Source: Leptofilum sp965223285 (GTDB lineage: Bacteria; Chloroflexota; Anaerolineae; Promineifilales; Promineifilaceae). From it: 64,000 nt of DNA. The notes under the pieces are model-generated. The model searched no databases. It was not told the DNA's origin and saw only the letters and a program-made list of their open reading frames with translations. Positions 42,538-51,442 of this stretch are shown piece after piece (position 1 is the first letter of the stretch; every line of letters begins with the position of its first letter). The stretch is from contig NZ_OZ244997.1 in NCBI RefSeq assembly GCF_965223285.1, positions 4,836,001-4,900,000 on the forward strand, read 5' to 3'. A program made the position numbers and the translations under genes.

Positions 42538-43935
42538 CTACTCATTCCGAATCATCTTGGACGCAATGGCGTTGTGCTTTTCCAAGTGGGGCATGAGATC
42601 AACAGTGGTAAGCTGACCCTCTTTGACCACAATTTTCCCATTGATGACTGAATAATCAACAGAGGGTGGTTGGCAAAGCAAAACGGCCGCTACCGGATCA
42701 TGCCACGCCCCGGCAAACGCCACCTGGTTTAGATTCAGGGCAATGAAGTCGGCACTCATGCCGGGTGCCAGGTAACCAATGTCATCACGCCCTAAAACGG
42801 CCGCACCACCCCGCGTGCCAATTTCCAACGCATGCCGCGCCGACATCGCGTCTGGACGCCCGCCAAAGCCGCCTCGCCCGCCCGGTGTCTCGCTTAGATA
42901 TCGGTCTGGGGCAACGCGCTGTAGCAGCATGGCTTGCCGCGCCTCGGTGAGTAGATGGCCACCGTCATTAGATGCCGAGCCATCCACCCCCAGGCCAACC
43001 GGCACACCTGCGTCTCGCCAGGCAAGCACCGGGGCAATGCCGCTGGCCAGCCGCATGTTGCTGCTGGGGCAATGTGCCACACCGGTTTGTGTCTTGCCAA
43101 ACAGATCAATCTCTGGCTGGCTCATGTGGACGCAGTGCGCGTGCCACACATCATCGCCCGTCCAGCCCAGCGATTCCACATAAGGCACTGGCCGCTGTCC
43201 AAAGGTTTCCAGACAAAATTCCTCTTCCTCTAAAGTTTCGGCCAGGTGGGTGTGCAGGCGCACGCCGTAGGTGCGGGCCATGTTGGCCGATTCCCGCATG
43301 AGATCAGGTGTGACGGAGAAGGGAGAGCAAGGAGCCAACACCACCCGCATCATGGCGTGGCGATTGGCGTTGTGGTAGGTCTCGATGAGACGCTGGCTGT
43401 CTTTGAGAATGAATGCTTCATCTTCGGTAACGCGATCGGGTGGTAAACCACCATCGCTTTCGCCTAGCGACATAGAGCCGCGCGCCGCATGGAAGCGGAC
43501 GCCAATCTCTTGGGCGGCGCGAATTTGGCTGTCTAGCGTGCAGTCATTGGGGAAAATGTAGAGATGGTCGCTGCTGGTGGTGCAGCCTGAGAGGGCTAAT
43601 TCTGCCAACCCGGTAATGGTGCTGATGTAAATTGCTTCATCTGATAGGTTGGCCCAAATGGGGTAAAGGGTAGTTAGCCAATCGAACAAATTGTTGTCTT
43701 GGGCTAGCACGCGGGTGAGGCTTTGATACAGGTGGTGATGTGTGTTGACCAGCCCAGGCAGTACGATGTGGCCGCGCAAGTCAAGGACGGTATCGGCCGT
43801 TTTGGGTAGCTGGTTGGTGGGGCCAACTTGCTCTATAACGTTGCCACGCACAAACAGCCCTCCGTTAATAATTTCGCGTCGCTCGTCGTCCATCGTGACG
43901 AGAACGGCCGTGTTTTTCACCAACAAAGTCTCCAT
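42538..43935 (-). CDS. Amidohydrolase (8-oxoguanine deaminase / hydroxydechloroatrazine type)
   Basis: It has 465 residues. The metal ligands are seen as VNTHHHLYQ (HxH), LHTHLAETLEEEEF, AHCVHMSQPE and GVDGSASNDGG (Asp). The overall sequence matches the AtzB/TrzN-like deaminase group that includes 8-oxoguanine and guanine deaminases. It would release ammonia from a purine or related ring. ATG 43935 was chosen because GGAGG lies 5 bases upstream; the open frame reaches a TTG inside that site. It carries several palindromes, two in its 3' third encoding AAV peptides. Confidence 0.87.
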   Translation of the reverse strand: METLLVKNTAVLVTMDDERREIINGGLFVRGNVIEQVGPTNQLPKTADTVLDLRGHIVLPGLVNTHHHLYQSLTRVLAQDNNLFDWLTTLYPIWANLSDEAIYISTITGLAELALSGCTTSSDHLYIFPNDCTLDSQIRAAQEIGVRFHAARGSMSLGESDGGLPPDRVTEDEAFILKDSQRLIETYHNANRHAMMRVVLAPCSPFSVTPDLMRESANMARTYGVRLHTHLAETLEEEEFCLETFGQRPVPYVESLGWTGDDVWHAHCVHMSQPEIDLFGKTQTGVAHCPSSNMRLASGIAPVLAWRDAGVPVGLGVDGSASNDGGHLLTEARQAMLLQRVAPDRYLSETPGGRGGFGGRPDAMSARHALEIGTRGGAAVLGRDDIGYLAPGMSADFIALNLNQVAFAGAWHDPVAAVLLCQPPSVDYSVINGKIVVKEGQLTTVDLMPHLEKHNAIASKMIRNE

Positions 43936-44143
43936 TTTGACCTCCAAAAGTTCAGTGGGTTTGGCAATTTTGTTGAATTGTAAACGATCTTCACAGAAAA
44001 GCAGACACCCATAAATAACACCTTTTCAGCGGCTGCGTTACAGTAGTTTTATCAGGTAAATGTGGTATGATCGTGAAAATTGTTACAGCTTAAGGCATCA
44101 ATTTTTAGGCTGTAAAAAGAAACAGGAAGGGTCTTCACACGCT
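43936..44143. other. Divergent promoter region, amidohydrolase / nuoN
   Basis: This 208-base region separates two divergent genes. A TATGAT sequence (44066-44071) could be a -10 box for nuoN, but no good -35 lies 16-18 bases upstream. AGGAAGGG (44123-44131) is the likely nuoN ribosome site, rather far from its ATG. Confidence 0.35.
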
Positions 44144-45616
44144 ATGGAGTTTCAAATCCCGACAATTGATTTTCCAATTGCCGCCCCGATAATTATTGTT
44201 GCCGGGTGGGGCGTTTTATTAATGATTATCGATCTCTTTGTTTCCGAAGAGAATCGTAGTTGGGCACCCTGGCTGGCGGCTGTTGGGTTGCTGGTTGCTT
44301 TGGTGCCAACCTTGTCGCTGTGGGGAGAAAGCGGTGGCACCTTCATCCCGGAAGGCGGCCACCCGATGCTGCTGGTAGATAATTTTGCTACTTTCCTCAA
44401 CATCACATTTATTCTGACTGGTTTGCTCTCCATTTTGGTTTCTGCGGGCTATTTGCGTAAACATAAGCTGGATCGCCCTGAATTTTATATGCTAATGCTC
44501 TTCTCCATCAGCGGCATGATGTTGATGGGCATGGCCAACGACCTCATCCTGATTTTCCTGGCTCTGGAAGTGCTCTCAATTCCGCTTTATATCATGTCTG
44601 GCATTGCTTGGCCTCGTAGCGATTCTGAAGAGTCGGCCATGAAATATTTCTTGCTGGGTGCATTCTCCTCTAGCATTTTGGTGTTTGGCATTGCCTTGGT
44701 GTATGGTGCAACTGGCTCCACATCGTTACCTGAAGTATTAGCAACGATAGGTGAGGGCGGCGCGCTCGGTTTGGCTGGGTCGGCATTCTTGTTGGTGGGG
44801 TTTGCGTTTAAGGTTGCGGCCGTTCCCTTCCATATGTGGACGCCAGACGTGTATGAAGGCGCGCCAACGGCGGTGACTGCGTTCATGTCTGTGGGTGCCA
44901 AAGTGGGCGGGTTTGCCGCCATGCTGCGTATCTTTGTAACCGCCTTGCCAGACCTGGGCGACACTTGGGTGGGGGCAGCGGCCATGGTTGCCGCACTGAC
45001 GCTCATCTTGGGGAATGTGGTTGCCATTTCGCAGGCAAACATCAAGCGGATGCTGGCCTATTCCAGCATCGCCCACGCAGGCTACATCATGATTGCGGTG
45101 GCGGCGGGCATAAACAGTAGCAATGGCGTTAGCTCGGCGCTATTTTATATGTTTGCTTACCTGTTTACTAATTTAGGCGCGTTTGCCGTGGTGATTGCCC
45201 TGGAGCGTAAGCAAAACGAAGGCACGATGCTGGATGATTACAAGGGGCTGGCTAAACGAAGCCCGTGGCTGGCTTTGGCGATGGCTTACTTTATGCTGTC
45301 ACTTACTGGCGTGCCGCCGACGGGTGGTTTTTCGGGCAAGTTTTATGTGTTCCGGGCAGCGATTGAGGCGGATTTAGTTTGGTTAGCCATTATTGGCGTG
45401 ATTACCAGCGTGGTGTCTGGCTATTACTACCTGCGGGTGGTTTACCTGATGTACATGCATGATGGGGATGGCGAAGTTGTGGCGATGCCCGGTGTGCGTT
45501 TGGTCGTGGGGATTACGGCCGTTGCCACTATCATTCTTGGCTTTTTCCCCGGTGTCTGGTTTGCCATCACCCGCGAAGCTGCTTTGTTAGGAGCCAGACT
45601 GGTTGCTGGTGGGTAA
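44144..45616 (+). CDS. nuoN: NADH-quinone oxidoreductase subunit N
   Basis: It has 490 residues and about 14 membrane segments. It is one of the antiporter-like proton channels of complex I. RPEFYMLMLFSISGMMLMGMANDLILIFLALEVLSIPLYI, KVAAVPFHMWTPDVYEGAPTAVTAFMSVGAKVGGFAA and LTGVPPTGGFSGKFYVF are strong NuoN signatures. The start at 44144 fits the family N-terminus; the open frame continues upstream without similarity. No other nuo gene is in the window, so nuoN is detached here, or the rest of the operon lies elsewhere. A bidirectional terminator follows. Confidence 0.95.
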   Translation: MEFQIPTIDFPIAAPIIIVAGWGVLLMIIDLFVSEENRSWAPWLAAVGLLVALVPTLSLWGESGGTFIPEGGHPMLLVDNFATFLNITFILTGLLSILVSAGYLRKHKLDRPEFYMLMLFSISGMMLMGMANDLILIFLALEVLSIPLYIMSGIAWPRSDSEESAMKYFLLGAFSSSILVFGIALVYGATGSTSLPEVLATIGEGGALGLAGSAFLLVGFAFKVAAVPFHMWTPDVYEGAPTAVTAFMSVGAKVGGFAAMLRIFVTALPDLGDTWVGAAAMVAALTLILGNVVAISQANIKRMLAYSSIAHAGYIMIAVAAGINSSNGVSSALFYMFAYLFTNLGAFAVVIALERKQNEGTMLDDYKGLAKRSPWLALAMAYFMLSLTGVPPTGGFSGKFYVFRAAIEADLVWLAIIGVITSVVSGYYYLRVVYLMYMHDGDGEVVAMPGVRLVVGITAVATIILGFFPGVWFAITREAALLGARLVAGG

Positions 45617-45642
45617 TCTGCTTAAATTGCATGTAAAGTGAA

Positions 45643-45674
45643 AAAATGAAGCCGCTCATCGAGCGGCTTTTTTT
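45643..45674. terminator. Bidirectional intrinsic terminator after nuoN
   Basis: AAGCCGCTC (45649-45657), loop ATC, GAGCGGCTT (45661-45669), followed by a T-run to 45674. The left flank has six A, so it also works on the minus strand for the gene ending at 45751. Confidence 0.9.
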
Positions 45675-45686
45675 GCAACGAATGAC

Positions 45687-45738
45687 GCGAATTTTCACGA
45701 AGTTTGACCCGGTTTCGCACGAATTCGTGAAAATTCGC
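45687..45738. repeat. 15-base inverted repeat GCGAATTTTCACGAA
   Basis: GCGAATTTTCACGAA (45687-45701) and TTCGTGAAAATTCGC (45724-45738) are exact complements with a 22-base loop. Both arms are flanked outward by TTTTTTTGCA-like sequence, the left one interrupted by 9 bases (ACGAATGAC). It sits next to the bidirectional terminator in a gap between convergent genes. Confidence 0.75.
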
Positions 45739-45750
45739 TGCAAAAAAATT

Positions 45751-46545
45751 CTAGAAAAGGCGACCTTGCTGCAACGGCCGTATCTCCTCCACAGCCACTC
45801 CCACAATCTCTTTAAACCGATTGCACGTCTTGGGCGAGAAGCCTGAATAATCGTTGTTGAAAAAGCCGAAGATATGTTTGAACTGCGACAGCAGCGGCTT
45901 GATTTTTTCGTGCCACGCTTGCAAATCGTCCGTTTTGTCCACAAGCTCTTTATCTTTGGTGGCGTATTGCCCATGTGGGCCAATAAAGCGCAGGTAGAGA
46001 AAGTCGGCGGTAGGGGTGATGGTTTTGGGCAAGTGGATGTAGTCAGTAGCGGTGAAGCAGATATTGTACGGCCGTAGCAATTCCACCACCTCTGGCCGCA
46101 GCCAGGAATCATGACGAAACTCCACGGCATACCGCGTAACTTGGGGCAGATGGCTTAGAAATTGGAGCAGGTCTTCCACCTGGGCGTAGGTAAAAGCGGG
46201 GCCAAACTGGAGGAGAATGCAGCCGAGCTTTTCTTGTAGCAGAACGGCCGTTTCCACAAACGTTTGCATCGCTTCAATCCCGTCGGTCAAGCGTGCCTCA
46301 TGGGTAATGGCTTTGGGGGTCTTCAGGCAAAAGGTGAAGTTGTCTGTGGTAGCTTGCCGCCAGCGCAACACGCTTTGTGGGCGCGGGGTGCCATAGAAGG
46401 TGCTGTCAATTTCTACTGCATCGAACAGGGTGCTGTAATGTGCCAAAAAATGCTTGGGAGCCATCCCCGCGGGGTAAAACGGGCCAAGCCACTGCTTGTA
46501 GCCAAAACCCATCGTGCCGAGATGCCATTTTGTTGAAGAATCCAT
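45751..46545 (-). CDS. DUF72 family protein
   Basis: It has 264 residues of the YecE/DUF72 family, a TIM-barrel of unknown biochemical role. LGTMGFGYKQWLGPFYPAGM, VEIDSTFYGTPRP, FTFCLKTPKAITH, GCILLQFGPAF, AVEFRHDSWL and FFNNDYSG are the family blocks. Two palindromes in the frame encode FVETAVLLQ and LRPYN; the last codes for the C-terminal RPLQQ. It is followed downstream by the repeat and terminator. Confidence 0.92.
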   Translation of the reverse strand: MDSSTKWHLGTMGFGYKQWLGPFYPAGMAPKHFLAHYSTLFDAVEIDSTFYGTPRPQSVLRWRQATTDNFTFCLKTPKAITHEARLTDGIEAMQTFVETAVLLQEKLGCILLQFGPAFTYAQVEDLLQFLSHLPQVTRYAVEFRHDSWLRPEVVELLRPYNICFTATDYIHLPKTITPTADFLYLRFIGPHGQYATKDKELVDKTDDLQAWHEKIKPLLSQFKHIFGFFNNDYSGFSPKTCNRFKEIVGVAVEEIRPLQQGRLF

Positions 46546-46551
46546 AAAAAA

Positions 46552-46580
46552 GATTGGAGACTAATCTCCAGTCTCCAATC
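46552..46580. repeat. GATTGGAGA-family hairpin between ctaA and the DUF72 gene
   Basis: GATTGGAGACT (46552-46562), 7-base loop AATCTCC, AGTCTCCAATC (46570-46580) form a perfect 11-bp stem. It is flanked by A-runs on the left and AAAAATTT on the right, so it could terminate ctaA on the minus strand. It shares its core with the 24058 element. Confidence 0.75.
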
Positions 46581-46589
46581 TCTAAAAAT

Positions 46590-47675
46590 TTAGTCGCCCG
46601 TTTGGGCAACGGCCGTTGGCTGCGCCACAATTCGTTCGGGGATAGGCGTATGGACAATCTCATACCGAATGTACACCGCAATTACAAATAACAGGAGTCC
46701 AACCGCCTGATGCGAAAGTGCCAAAATCAACGGCACGCTAAACCAAATTGTGCTTACGCCCAGTGCAATCTGGACGGCAACAAGACCCAGAAAACCAATA
46801 ACTGCTTTGTGTACATTGGCAGAATACGCATGACGCTTGGTGATGAAATACAGGCCAATCGCCGCAGCCAACACGACAAAAGCAAACCAACGATGTACAA
46901 AATGAACAGTGACCGGTGCCGAAATCAGATTCTGCCACCACGAATCAAACTGCGTGAACAAATTGGGGGGAATCCAACGCCCGGCCATGAGCGGAAACGT
47001 GTTCGACATCCAGCCTGCCTTTAGGCCAGCTACAAAGCCACCCCACGCAATTTGAATCACTAAAATGACGAGCACCAACGCCGATAAAACGTAAGGCAGC
47101 GAGCCACGCCCTTTGTTAATCACAGGCGGGAAATTTTGCATATGACGCAGTGCCGTCCACATGGTTAAGGCCAGCAAAAAAAGCGCCATGAGCAAATGGA
47201 TGGTAAGCCGGATATGATCGACGGCCGGATTTTCAACGAGGCCGCTACTAACCATATACCAACCTAAAAAGCCCTGGAATCCGAATAGGGCACCGATGGA
47301 GAGATACACAAATGATTTCCGCCAGGGAATAATTCCCTTGTAGATGTAGTAAAACAGCGGAATCACGACGATCAGCCCGGCAAAGCGCGCAATCAGCCGG
47401 TGCAGGTACTCGATGTAAAAAATCTCTTTGTACCCCTCCAGCGTCATGTTGTTATTAATGAACATGCCTTCGGGCGTTTGTTGGTACTTGGCAAACTCGG
47501 CTTCCCACGCTTCTTGTCCAATAGGCGGAATCACGCCGCTAATTGGGTTCCACTCAACAATAGAAAGGCCAGAGCGTGTCAGACGGACATACCCGCCAAA
47601 CACCACCATCACCATAATGAGGCCACACACCACAAACAACCAGCGAATAATTTTTTGATTATCTTGTTCGGACAT
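46590..47675 (-). CDS. ctaA: Heme A synthase (COX15/CtaA)
   Basis: It has 361 residues with about eight membrane segments. It oxidizes heme O to heme A for aa3-type cytochrome oxidases, so the organism likely respires oxygen. FGGYVRLTRSGLSIVEWNPISGVIPP, the heme-ligand regions EYLHRLIARFAG, HLLMALFLL, HFVHRWFAF and LSHQAVGLLLF are present. The start 47675 has AGGAG 6 bases upstream. A nested inverted repeat (TGATC/GATCA around CCTCT/AGAGG, 47705-47736) lies 30 bases before the start and could be an operator. Confidence 0.94.
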   Translation of the reverse strand: MSEQDNQKIIRWLFVVCGLIMVMVVFGGYVRLTRSGLSIVEWNPISGVIPPIGQEAWEAEFAKYQQTPEGMFINNNMTLEGYKEIFYIEYLHRLIARFAGLIVVIPLFYYIYKGIIPWRKSFVYLSIGALFGFQGFLGWYMVSSGLVENPAVDHIRLTIHLLMALFLLALTMWTALRHMQNFPPVINKGRGSLPYVLSALVLVILVIQIAWGGFVAGLKAGWMSNTFPLMAGRWIPPNLFTQFDSWWQNLISAPVTVHFVHRWFAFVVLAAAIGLYFITKRHAYSANVHKAVIGFLGLVAVQIALGVSTIWFSVPLILALSHQAVGLLLFVIAVYIRYEIVHTPIPERIVAQPTAVAQTGD

Positions 47676-47996
47676 TTGATGCTCCTGCAAATCGTTTTCT
47701 TTTCTGATCAAAATCCTCTTAATGAGAGGTCGATCACGTTCTCTTCCGAGGCTGATTATACCAAGATCAACAATGAATTCAGGTTAGAAAAATGGCGAAA
47801 TGACATTCGGCGAAAATATGGATGATATATGTCAACAATTGTTTTGGGGGTGGGAACGGCCGTTTTCATCCACACTTATTGGCTCGTTTCCAATGAACCT
47901 GGTCTGAAAAAAAGGGGAGTAACCATCTTTGAATGCAATTTAGCGCATTCGAGAATGATTACTCCTTGCAGTAGAACTGTTACTTACGCCGGTTTG
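47676..47996. other. Intergenic region upstream of ctaA
   Basis: This 321-base stretch has no supported gene; a 79-codon + strand frame has no ribosome site or similarity. It holds the nested inverted repeat at 47705-47736, one exact AACGGCCGTT palindrome (47855-47864) and the minus-strand terminator at 47907-47965. Confidence 0.6.
47907..47965 (-). terminator. Minus-strand intrinsic terminator for the flotillin-like gene
   Basis: Read on the minus strand, GGAGTAA pairs with TTACTCC, with an inner GAATGC/GCATTC stem, followed by CCTTTTTTT. It lies 32 bases after the stop of the flotillin-like gene. Confidence 0.75.
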
Positions 47997-49616
47997 TTAC
48001 GCGACCGCTTCTTCGGTTTCCATGATTGCAATCTCATCCTCTGCCTCATGTTGACCCATACCCAATAGCCGAAGCAGTGGGTTAATAGGCATTTCGCCAA
48101 TGACGCGGAACGAAGCATCAGCCTTTAGACTGGTCAGTGCGCTCGTCAGCGATTCCTCGCCAGCCACGACCGACCCCAATCGCTCCACTACATCCGCCAC
48201 CTTAAGACTAGACAGCATCCGTGGGTTCACGTCTGCCAATGCTTGTTGCAGGTACGGACCAAATTGGCTCAGCTTGGGCAGCCAGTTGACCAAAACCAGC
48301 GGCTCATCTGCTCCGTTCTCGCCTGGGTTCAGCAAGCGACCAACTAAAGGGACCTCTTCGCCCACCTGCGACAACCCATGCGACAAGGCCATCACGTTGG
48401 CCAAAATTTGCCCTGTTTGCCCACCGTTGCCAAAGATATGCACCTTCAGGCTTGGGGCGATGGCTTCAAATGCCTTCAGCGATGTTTCCGCCTGAATCGT
48501 GGCGATGCGCTCCTGATGCGTCAGCTGCAAACGCAGTCGCTCCAGGTCTACCAGTACGGGTGCTTCACCATACAGCGAGGCGAGCTTCTCCTGTGCCTCA
48601 ATTTCTACCAACGCCTGTGCTTTGGCCACTTCAGCCTGGGCCAACCCCTCGGCGCGAGTCACGGAGACTTGCTTTTCGGCAACCTGCACGCGGGCGGCTT
48701 CAACTTCCGCTTCAGCTAAACCGGCAGCGGCCGTCTCGGCTTTGGTCGCTTCAGCACGGACTTTGGCGGCTTTGGCCCGCTTTTCCGTGGCGGTGGCTTC
48801 TGCTTCGGCACGTACCAATTCAGACTGCGTTTCCACATCCACCTTGATCTGCAAGGCGCGGGATTCAGCTTCGGCGGCGAGTTTAAGCGACTCGGCTTCT
48901 TTGTTGGCTTCCACCAGGGCAATTTCGCGAACGCGCTCTGCCTCAGCTAGCTCCTCCCGGCGCAGGCGAGATGCTTCAGCCTCAGTCAGTTCCGCCATCC
49001 GTTTGATTTCTTTGGCTTGGGCTGCGGCCAGTCGCGTGGCTTCCGCTTCCGTTTTGGCCAGGTTAATCTCGGCCTCACGCTTTTGCTGGATAGCCCGGAG
49101 TTTGGCCTGCCGTTCTGCTTCAATTTGGGCCAGATGGGCAGCCTTCTCAGCTTCAGCTTCGCCTAGCTGCTGGCTGAGTTCCACTTTGGCTAGTTCAGTG
49201 TCATGGGCGGCGGTTGCGGCCGTTTTCTCACGGCTAATCTGCAAAATGCGCATCTCATGCCGACGCACGTCCAACGCTTCTTGCTGGCTAATGGTGGCCG
49301 TCTCTACCTCGCGCTGGGCGTCTAGCCGCTCGGCGGCCAGCTTTTTCTCCGTCTCGGCGCGGATTTCTGCTTCTTGTTGTTCACGCGCCTGCATATCATT
49401 CAACTCAGCTAGCTGCTCTTTGTTGGTTGCTATCCCCGTCTCTTTAGAGATGCGGGATTCGGCTTGCTCGATGAGCTTCGCATAGGCAATACCGTCTAGG
49501 CTGGTGATGGTGAGCAGCGCCAAATCGTACCCTAGCTCAGACAAAATCTGGTTCACCTTGGGGAAGGCGATGGCGGCCAACTCCTGCCGGTTGGCGATGA
49601 TCTCTTCCAAACTCAT
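47997..49616 (-). CDS. Flotillin-like protein, C-terminal part (split from its SPFH part)
   Basis: From ATG 49616 it has 539 residues. The first about 60 residues (MSLEEIIANRQELAAIAF...LLTITSLDG) look like the end of an SPFH domain. A very long Ala/Glu-rich coiled coil follows (about 70-390), then a C-terminal region with FGNGGQTGQILANVMALSHGL. Flotillins organise membrane microdomains. The frame is open upstream of the ATG into ITKVGTAELVAAAAT, which continues the SPFH helix well, so the 5' half in the other frame (next entry) and this one were probably one gene. The ATG overlaps the upstream stop (ATGA), so reinitiation could still couple them. Confidence 0.75.
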   Translation of the reverse strand: MSLEEIIANRQELAAIAFPKVNQILSELGYDLALLTITSLDGIAYAKLIEQAESRISKETGIATNKEQLAELNDMQAREQQEAEIRAETEKKLAAERLDAQREVETATISQQEALDVRRHEMRILQISREKTAATAAHDTELAKVELSQQLGEAEAEKAAHLAQIEAERQAKLRAIQQKREAEINLAKTEAEATRLAAAQAKEIKRMAELTEAEASRLRREELAEAERVREIALVEANKEAESLKLAAEAESRALQIKVDVETQSELVRAEAEATATEKRAKAAKVRAEATKAETAAAGLAEAEVEAARVQVAEKQVSVTRAEGLAQAEVAKAQALVEIEAQEKLASLYGEAPVLVDLERLRLQLTHQERIATIQAETSLKAFEAIAPSLKVHIFGNGGQTGQILANVMALSHGLSQVGEEVPLVGRLLNPGENGADEPLVLVNWLPKLSQFGPYLQQALADVNPRMLSSLKVADVVERLGSVVAGEESLTSALTSLKADASFRVIGEMPINPLLRLLGMGQHEAEDEIAIMETEEAVA

Positions 49617-50164
49617 AGTGGCAGCGGCGGCAACCAATTCGGCCGTGCCAACTTTGGTGATGGTGTAACAAGCCCGTTTGTGTCCAATCCGACGCGCTGG
49701 GCGGCAATTTCGGCTTTGTCCGGGTTGAGCTTGGCAACGGCATGCGCCCACAGCCGGAAGCTCACTTTGCTGCTATCTAACGCTTCCACGCCAGCATCAT
49801 TGACGCCATGAATGGGCACGGTGAAACTGATTGTTTTGAGCTTGATCACCTGGGTGATCGGGTTGAGCCAATATTTGGCGGGGCGGTCGGCGGATTGGCC
49901 AAACACCTTGCGTTCGTTGGAGAGGGTGAGGCTGTGACGGCCGTCTCCAACCACCACGTGAATTTCATCCGGGGGCACCAAAATGCGGCGGCCAAAGCCA
50001 AACAAGCCACGCGCCCGATCTGCTTCGGTACGCAGCACGGCGACGCTACTGTTCACGTCGCTCAAGGTGCGCTCGGCGGCGGCCACATCAGGCATTCGCC
50101 GCGCTTTTGTGTGAGTGTTCTGACGGGTTTCCTCTACCGTGGGGGGCTGCTGTTGCTGAGTCAT
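49613..50164 (-). CDS. Flotillin-like protein, N-terminal SPFH part
   Basis: It has 183 residues. GRRILVPPDEIHVVVGDGRHSLTLSNERKVFG and the following ISFTVPIHGVNDAGVEALDSSKVSFRLWAHAVAKLNPDKAEIAAQRVG fit the start of a flotillin/SPFH domain. The last 15 residues (PSPKLARPNWLPPLPL) look out of frame. The likely shift lies around 49655-49685, where the frame must move by one base to reach the downstream part. No slippery heptamer is visible there, so an indel (real or a sequencing error) is the simplest reading. Confidence 0.65.
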   Translation of the reverse strand: MTQQQQPPTVEETRQNTHTKARRMPDVAAAERTLSDVNSSVAVLRTEADRARGLFGFGRRILVPPDEIHVVVGDGRHSLTLSNERKVFGQSADRPAKYWLNPITQVIKLKTISFTVPIHGVNDAGVEALDSSKVSFRLWAHAVAKLNPDKAEIAAQRVGLDTNGLVTPSPKLARPNWLPPLPL

Positions 50165-50431
50165 GCTGTCTCCTGTGTACCCATCCTACGCCCATCTCCC
50201 GCCCGTGGGCGAGAAGATCATAAAAGTGTGCAATTGGAAATAACAAATTTGGTGTTCACAGAGCAGTACGGTGAATCATGAGAAAAGTTCCAAATATGGG
50301 GGTTGGAAAGATTTTTGTGGAAAATATAGGGGTTTAAAAATATGAATGAGCTATGTTAGAATACGGCCGTTGCTAATCTGAAAATGAAGAAAAAGACATC
50401 CAATTAATGGGGAGGCCTTGAGGAACAACAG
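50165..50431. other. Divergent region, flotillin-like / coiled-coil gene
   Basis: This 267-base AT-rich region between divergent genes has one ACGGCCGTT palindrome (near 50362) and GGGGAGG before the right-hand start. No convincing promoter or hairpin is seen. Confidence 0.4.
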
Positions 50432-51370
50432 ATGCTACAAGAATTTAGGGCTCGACTTTCAAAGAACATCGAACAGAAACGGCTTAAAATTAAACTTGAG
50501 CAGGATTTGCAGGCCGTAAAAACGGAAATTCATGAACAATCTGCTCGACTGGCGTCACTAGAAACTCGCCTGAAACAAGAGAGAGACGACATAGAGGAGT
50601 TAGAAAGCATAAGTATAAAAACTTTGTTTTATCAGGTGCTGGGTAGTCACGAACAACAATTGGAGAAAGAACGTCAGGAACTTCTCGCTGCTCAACTTTT
50701 GCATCAACAGACAAAGCAGCAAATTGTTTTTTTGGATGAAGAGCAAAATCGCTTAATACAACAATTACGCACATTAGATAACGTTGAAGCCGAGTATAAA
50801 TCACTTCTTTCTGAAAAGGAAAACCTTCTCCGGAAATCAAATAATGAAGTTGCACGCAAATTGATAAAGTGTACGGAGCAAATCGCAGCGCTGGAATCAG
50901 AAATTAAAGAGATTTCCGAAGCTATAACGGCTGGTAACGTTGCTGTTTTTAGATTTAATCGCGTAACAAAGTCGTTGCAAAGCGCAGAAAGTTGGGGAGC
51001 CTGGGATCTCTTGGGCGGCGGGTTAATTAGTACTGCTGTAAAACATTCCCGAGTTGATGATGCCCGTAAAGGCATTCATGATGTTCAGAAAAGCATAAGC
51101 CAGTTTAAAAGAGAATTAGCTGATGTTGGTAGATATGTTGATCTGCATATTGACATTGGCGAATTTGAGTCTTTTGCTGACTTTGTTTTTGATGGATTGA
51201 TCATTGATTGGGTTGTTCAATCAAAAATTTCTAACTCTTTAGCGAGATCGAGGAATGTAAGCCAAAAAATAAAGCAGGCAGTGCTAAGCCTTGAAGATCA
51301 AAAAAAGGTTTTTCAGAACAAACGAGATGAGTTACTTAAAAAGCGAGTACAAATTATTGAAAGCAATTAA
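50432..51370 (+). CDS. Long coiled-coil protein of unknown function
   Basis: It has 312 residues. Residues 1 to about 175 and 255-312 are coiled coil. Between them is a conserved-looking block, SAESWGAWDLLGGGLISTAVKHSRVDDARKG, that I have seen in unnamed coiled-coil proteins of other phyla; the function is not known to me. No signal peptide. Codon use is AT-rich and no ACGGCCGT palindrome occurs between about 50370 and 51960, unlike the flanks, which suggests recent transfer. GGGGAGG lies upstream. Confidence 0.75.
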   Translation: MLQEFRARLSKNIEQKRLKIKLEQDLQAVKTEIHEQSARLASLETRLKQERDDIEELESISIKTLFYQVLGSHEQQLEKERQELLAAQLLHQQTKQQIVFLDEEQNRLIQQLRTLDNVEAEYKSLLSEKENLLRKSNNEVARKLIKCTEQIAALESEIKEISEAITAGNVAVFRFNRVTKSLQSAESWGAWDLLGGGLISTAVKHSRVDDARKGIHDVQKSISQFKRELADVGRYVDLHIDIGEFESFADFVFDGLIIDWVVQSKISNSLARSRNVSQKIKQAVLSLEDQKKVFQNKRDELLKKRVQIIESN

Positions 51371-51442
51371 CTCGCCAGGGTCCTAAATAGGCAAGAAAAA
51401 AGCTATTGTTTTGTAGTATCGATCAGGTTATTTGCAAGGATC

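Noticed and set aside
47829..48068. 79-codon + strand frame
   Set aside because: No ribosome site, no similarity, and it overlaps the terminator and the end of the flotillin-like gene.
48622..49485. 287-codon + strand frame opposite the flotillin-like gene
   Set aside because: Low-complexity Ala/Ser sequence, the antisense shadow of an Ala/Glu coiled coil.
49655..49685. Programmed ribosomal frameshift in the flotillin-like gene
   Set aside because: No slippery heptamer or downstream structure is visible where the frame changes; an indel or sequencing error is simpler.
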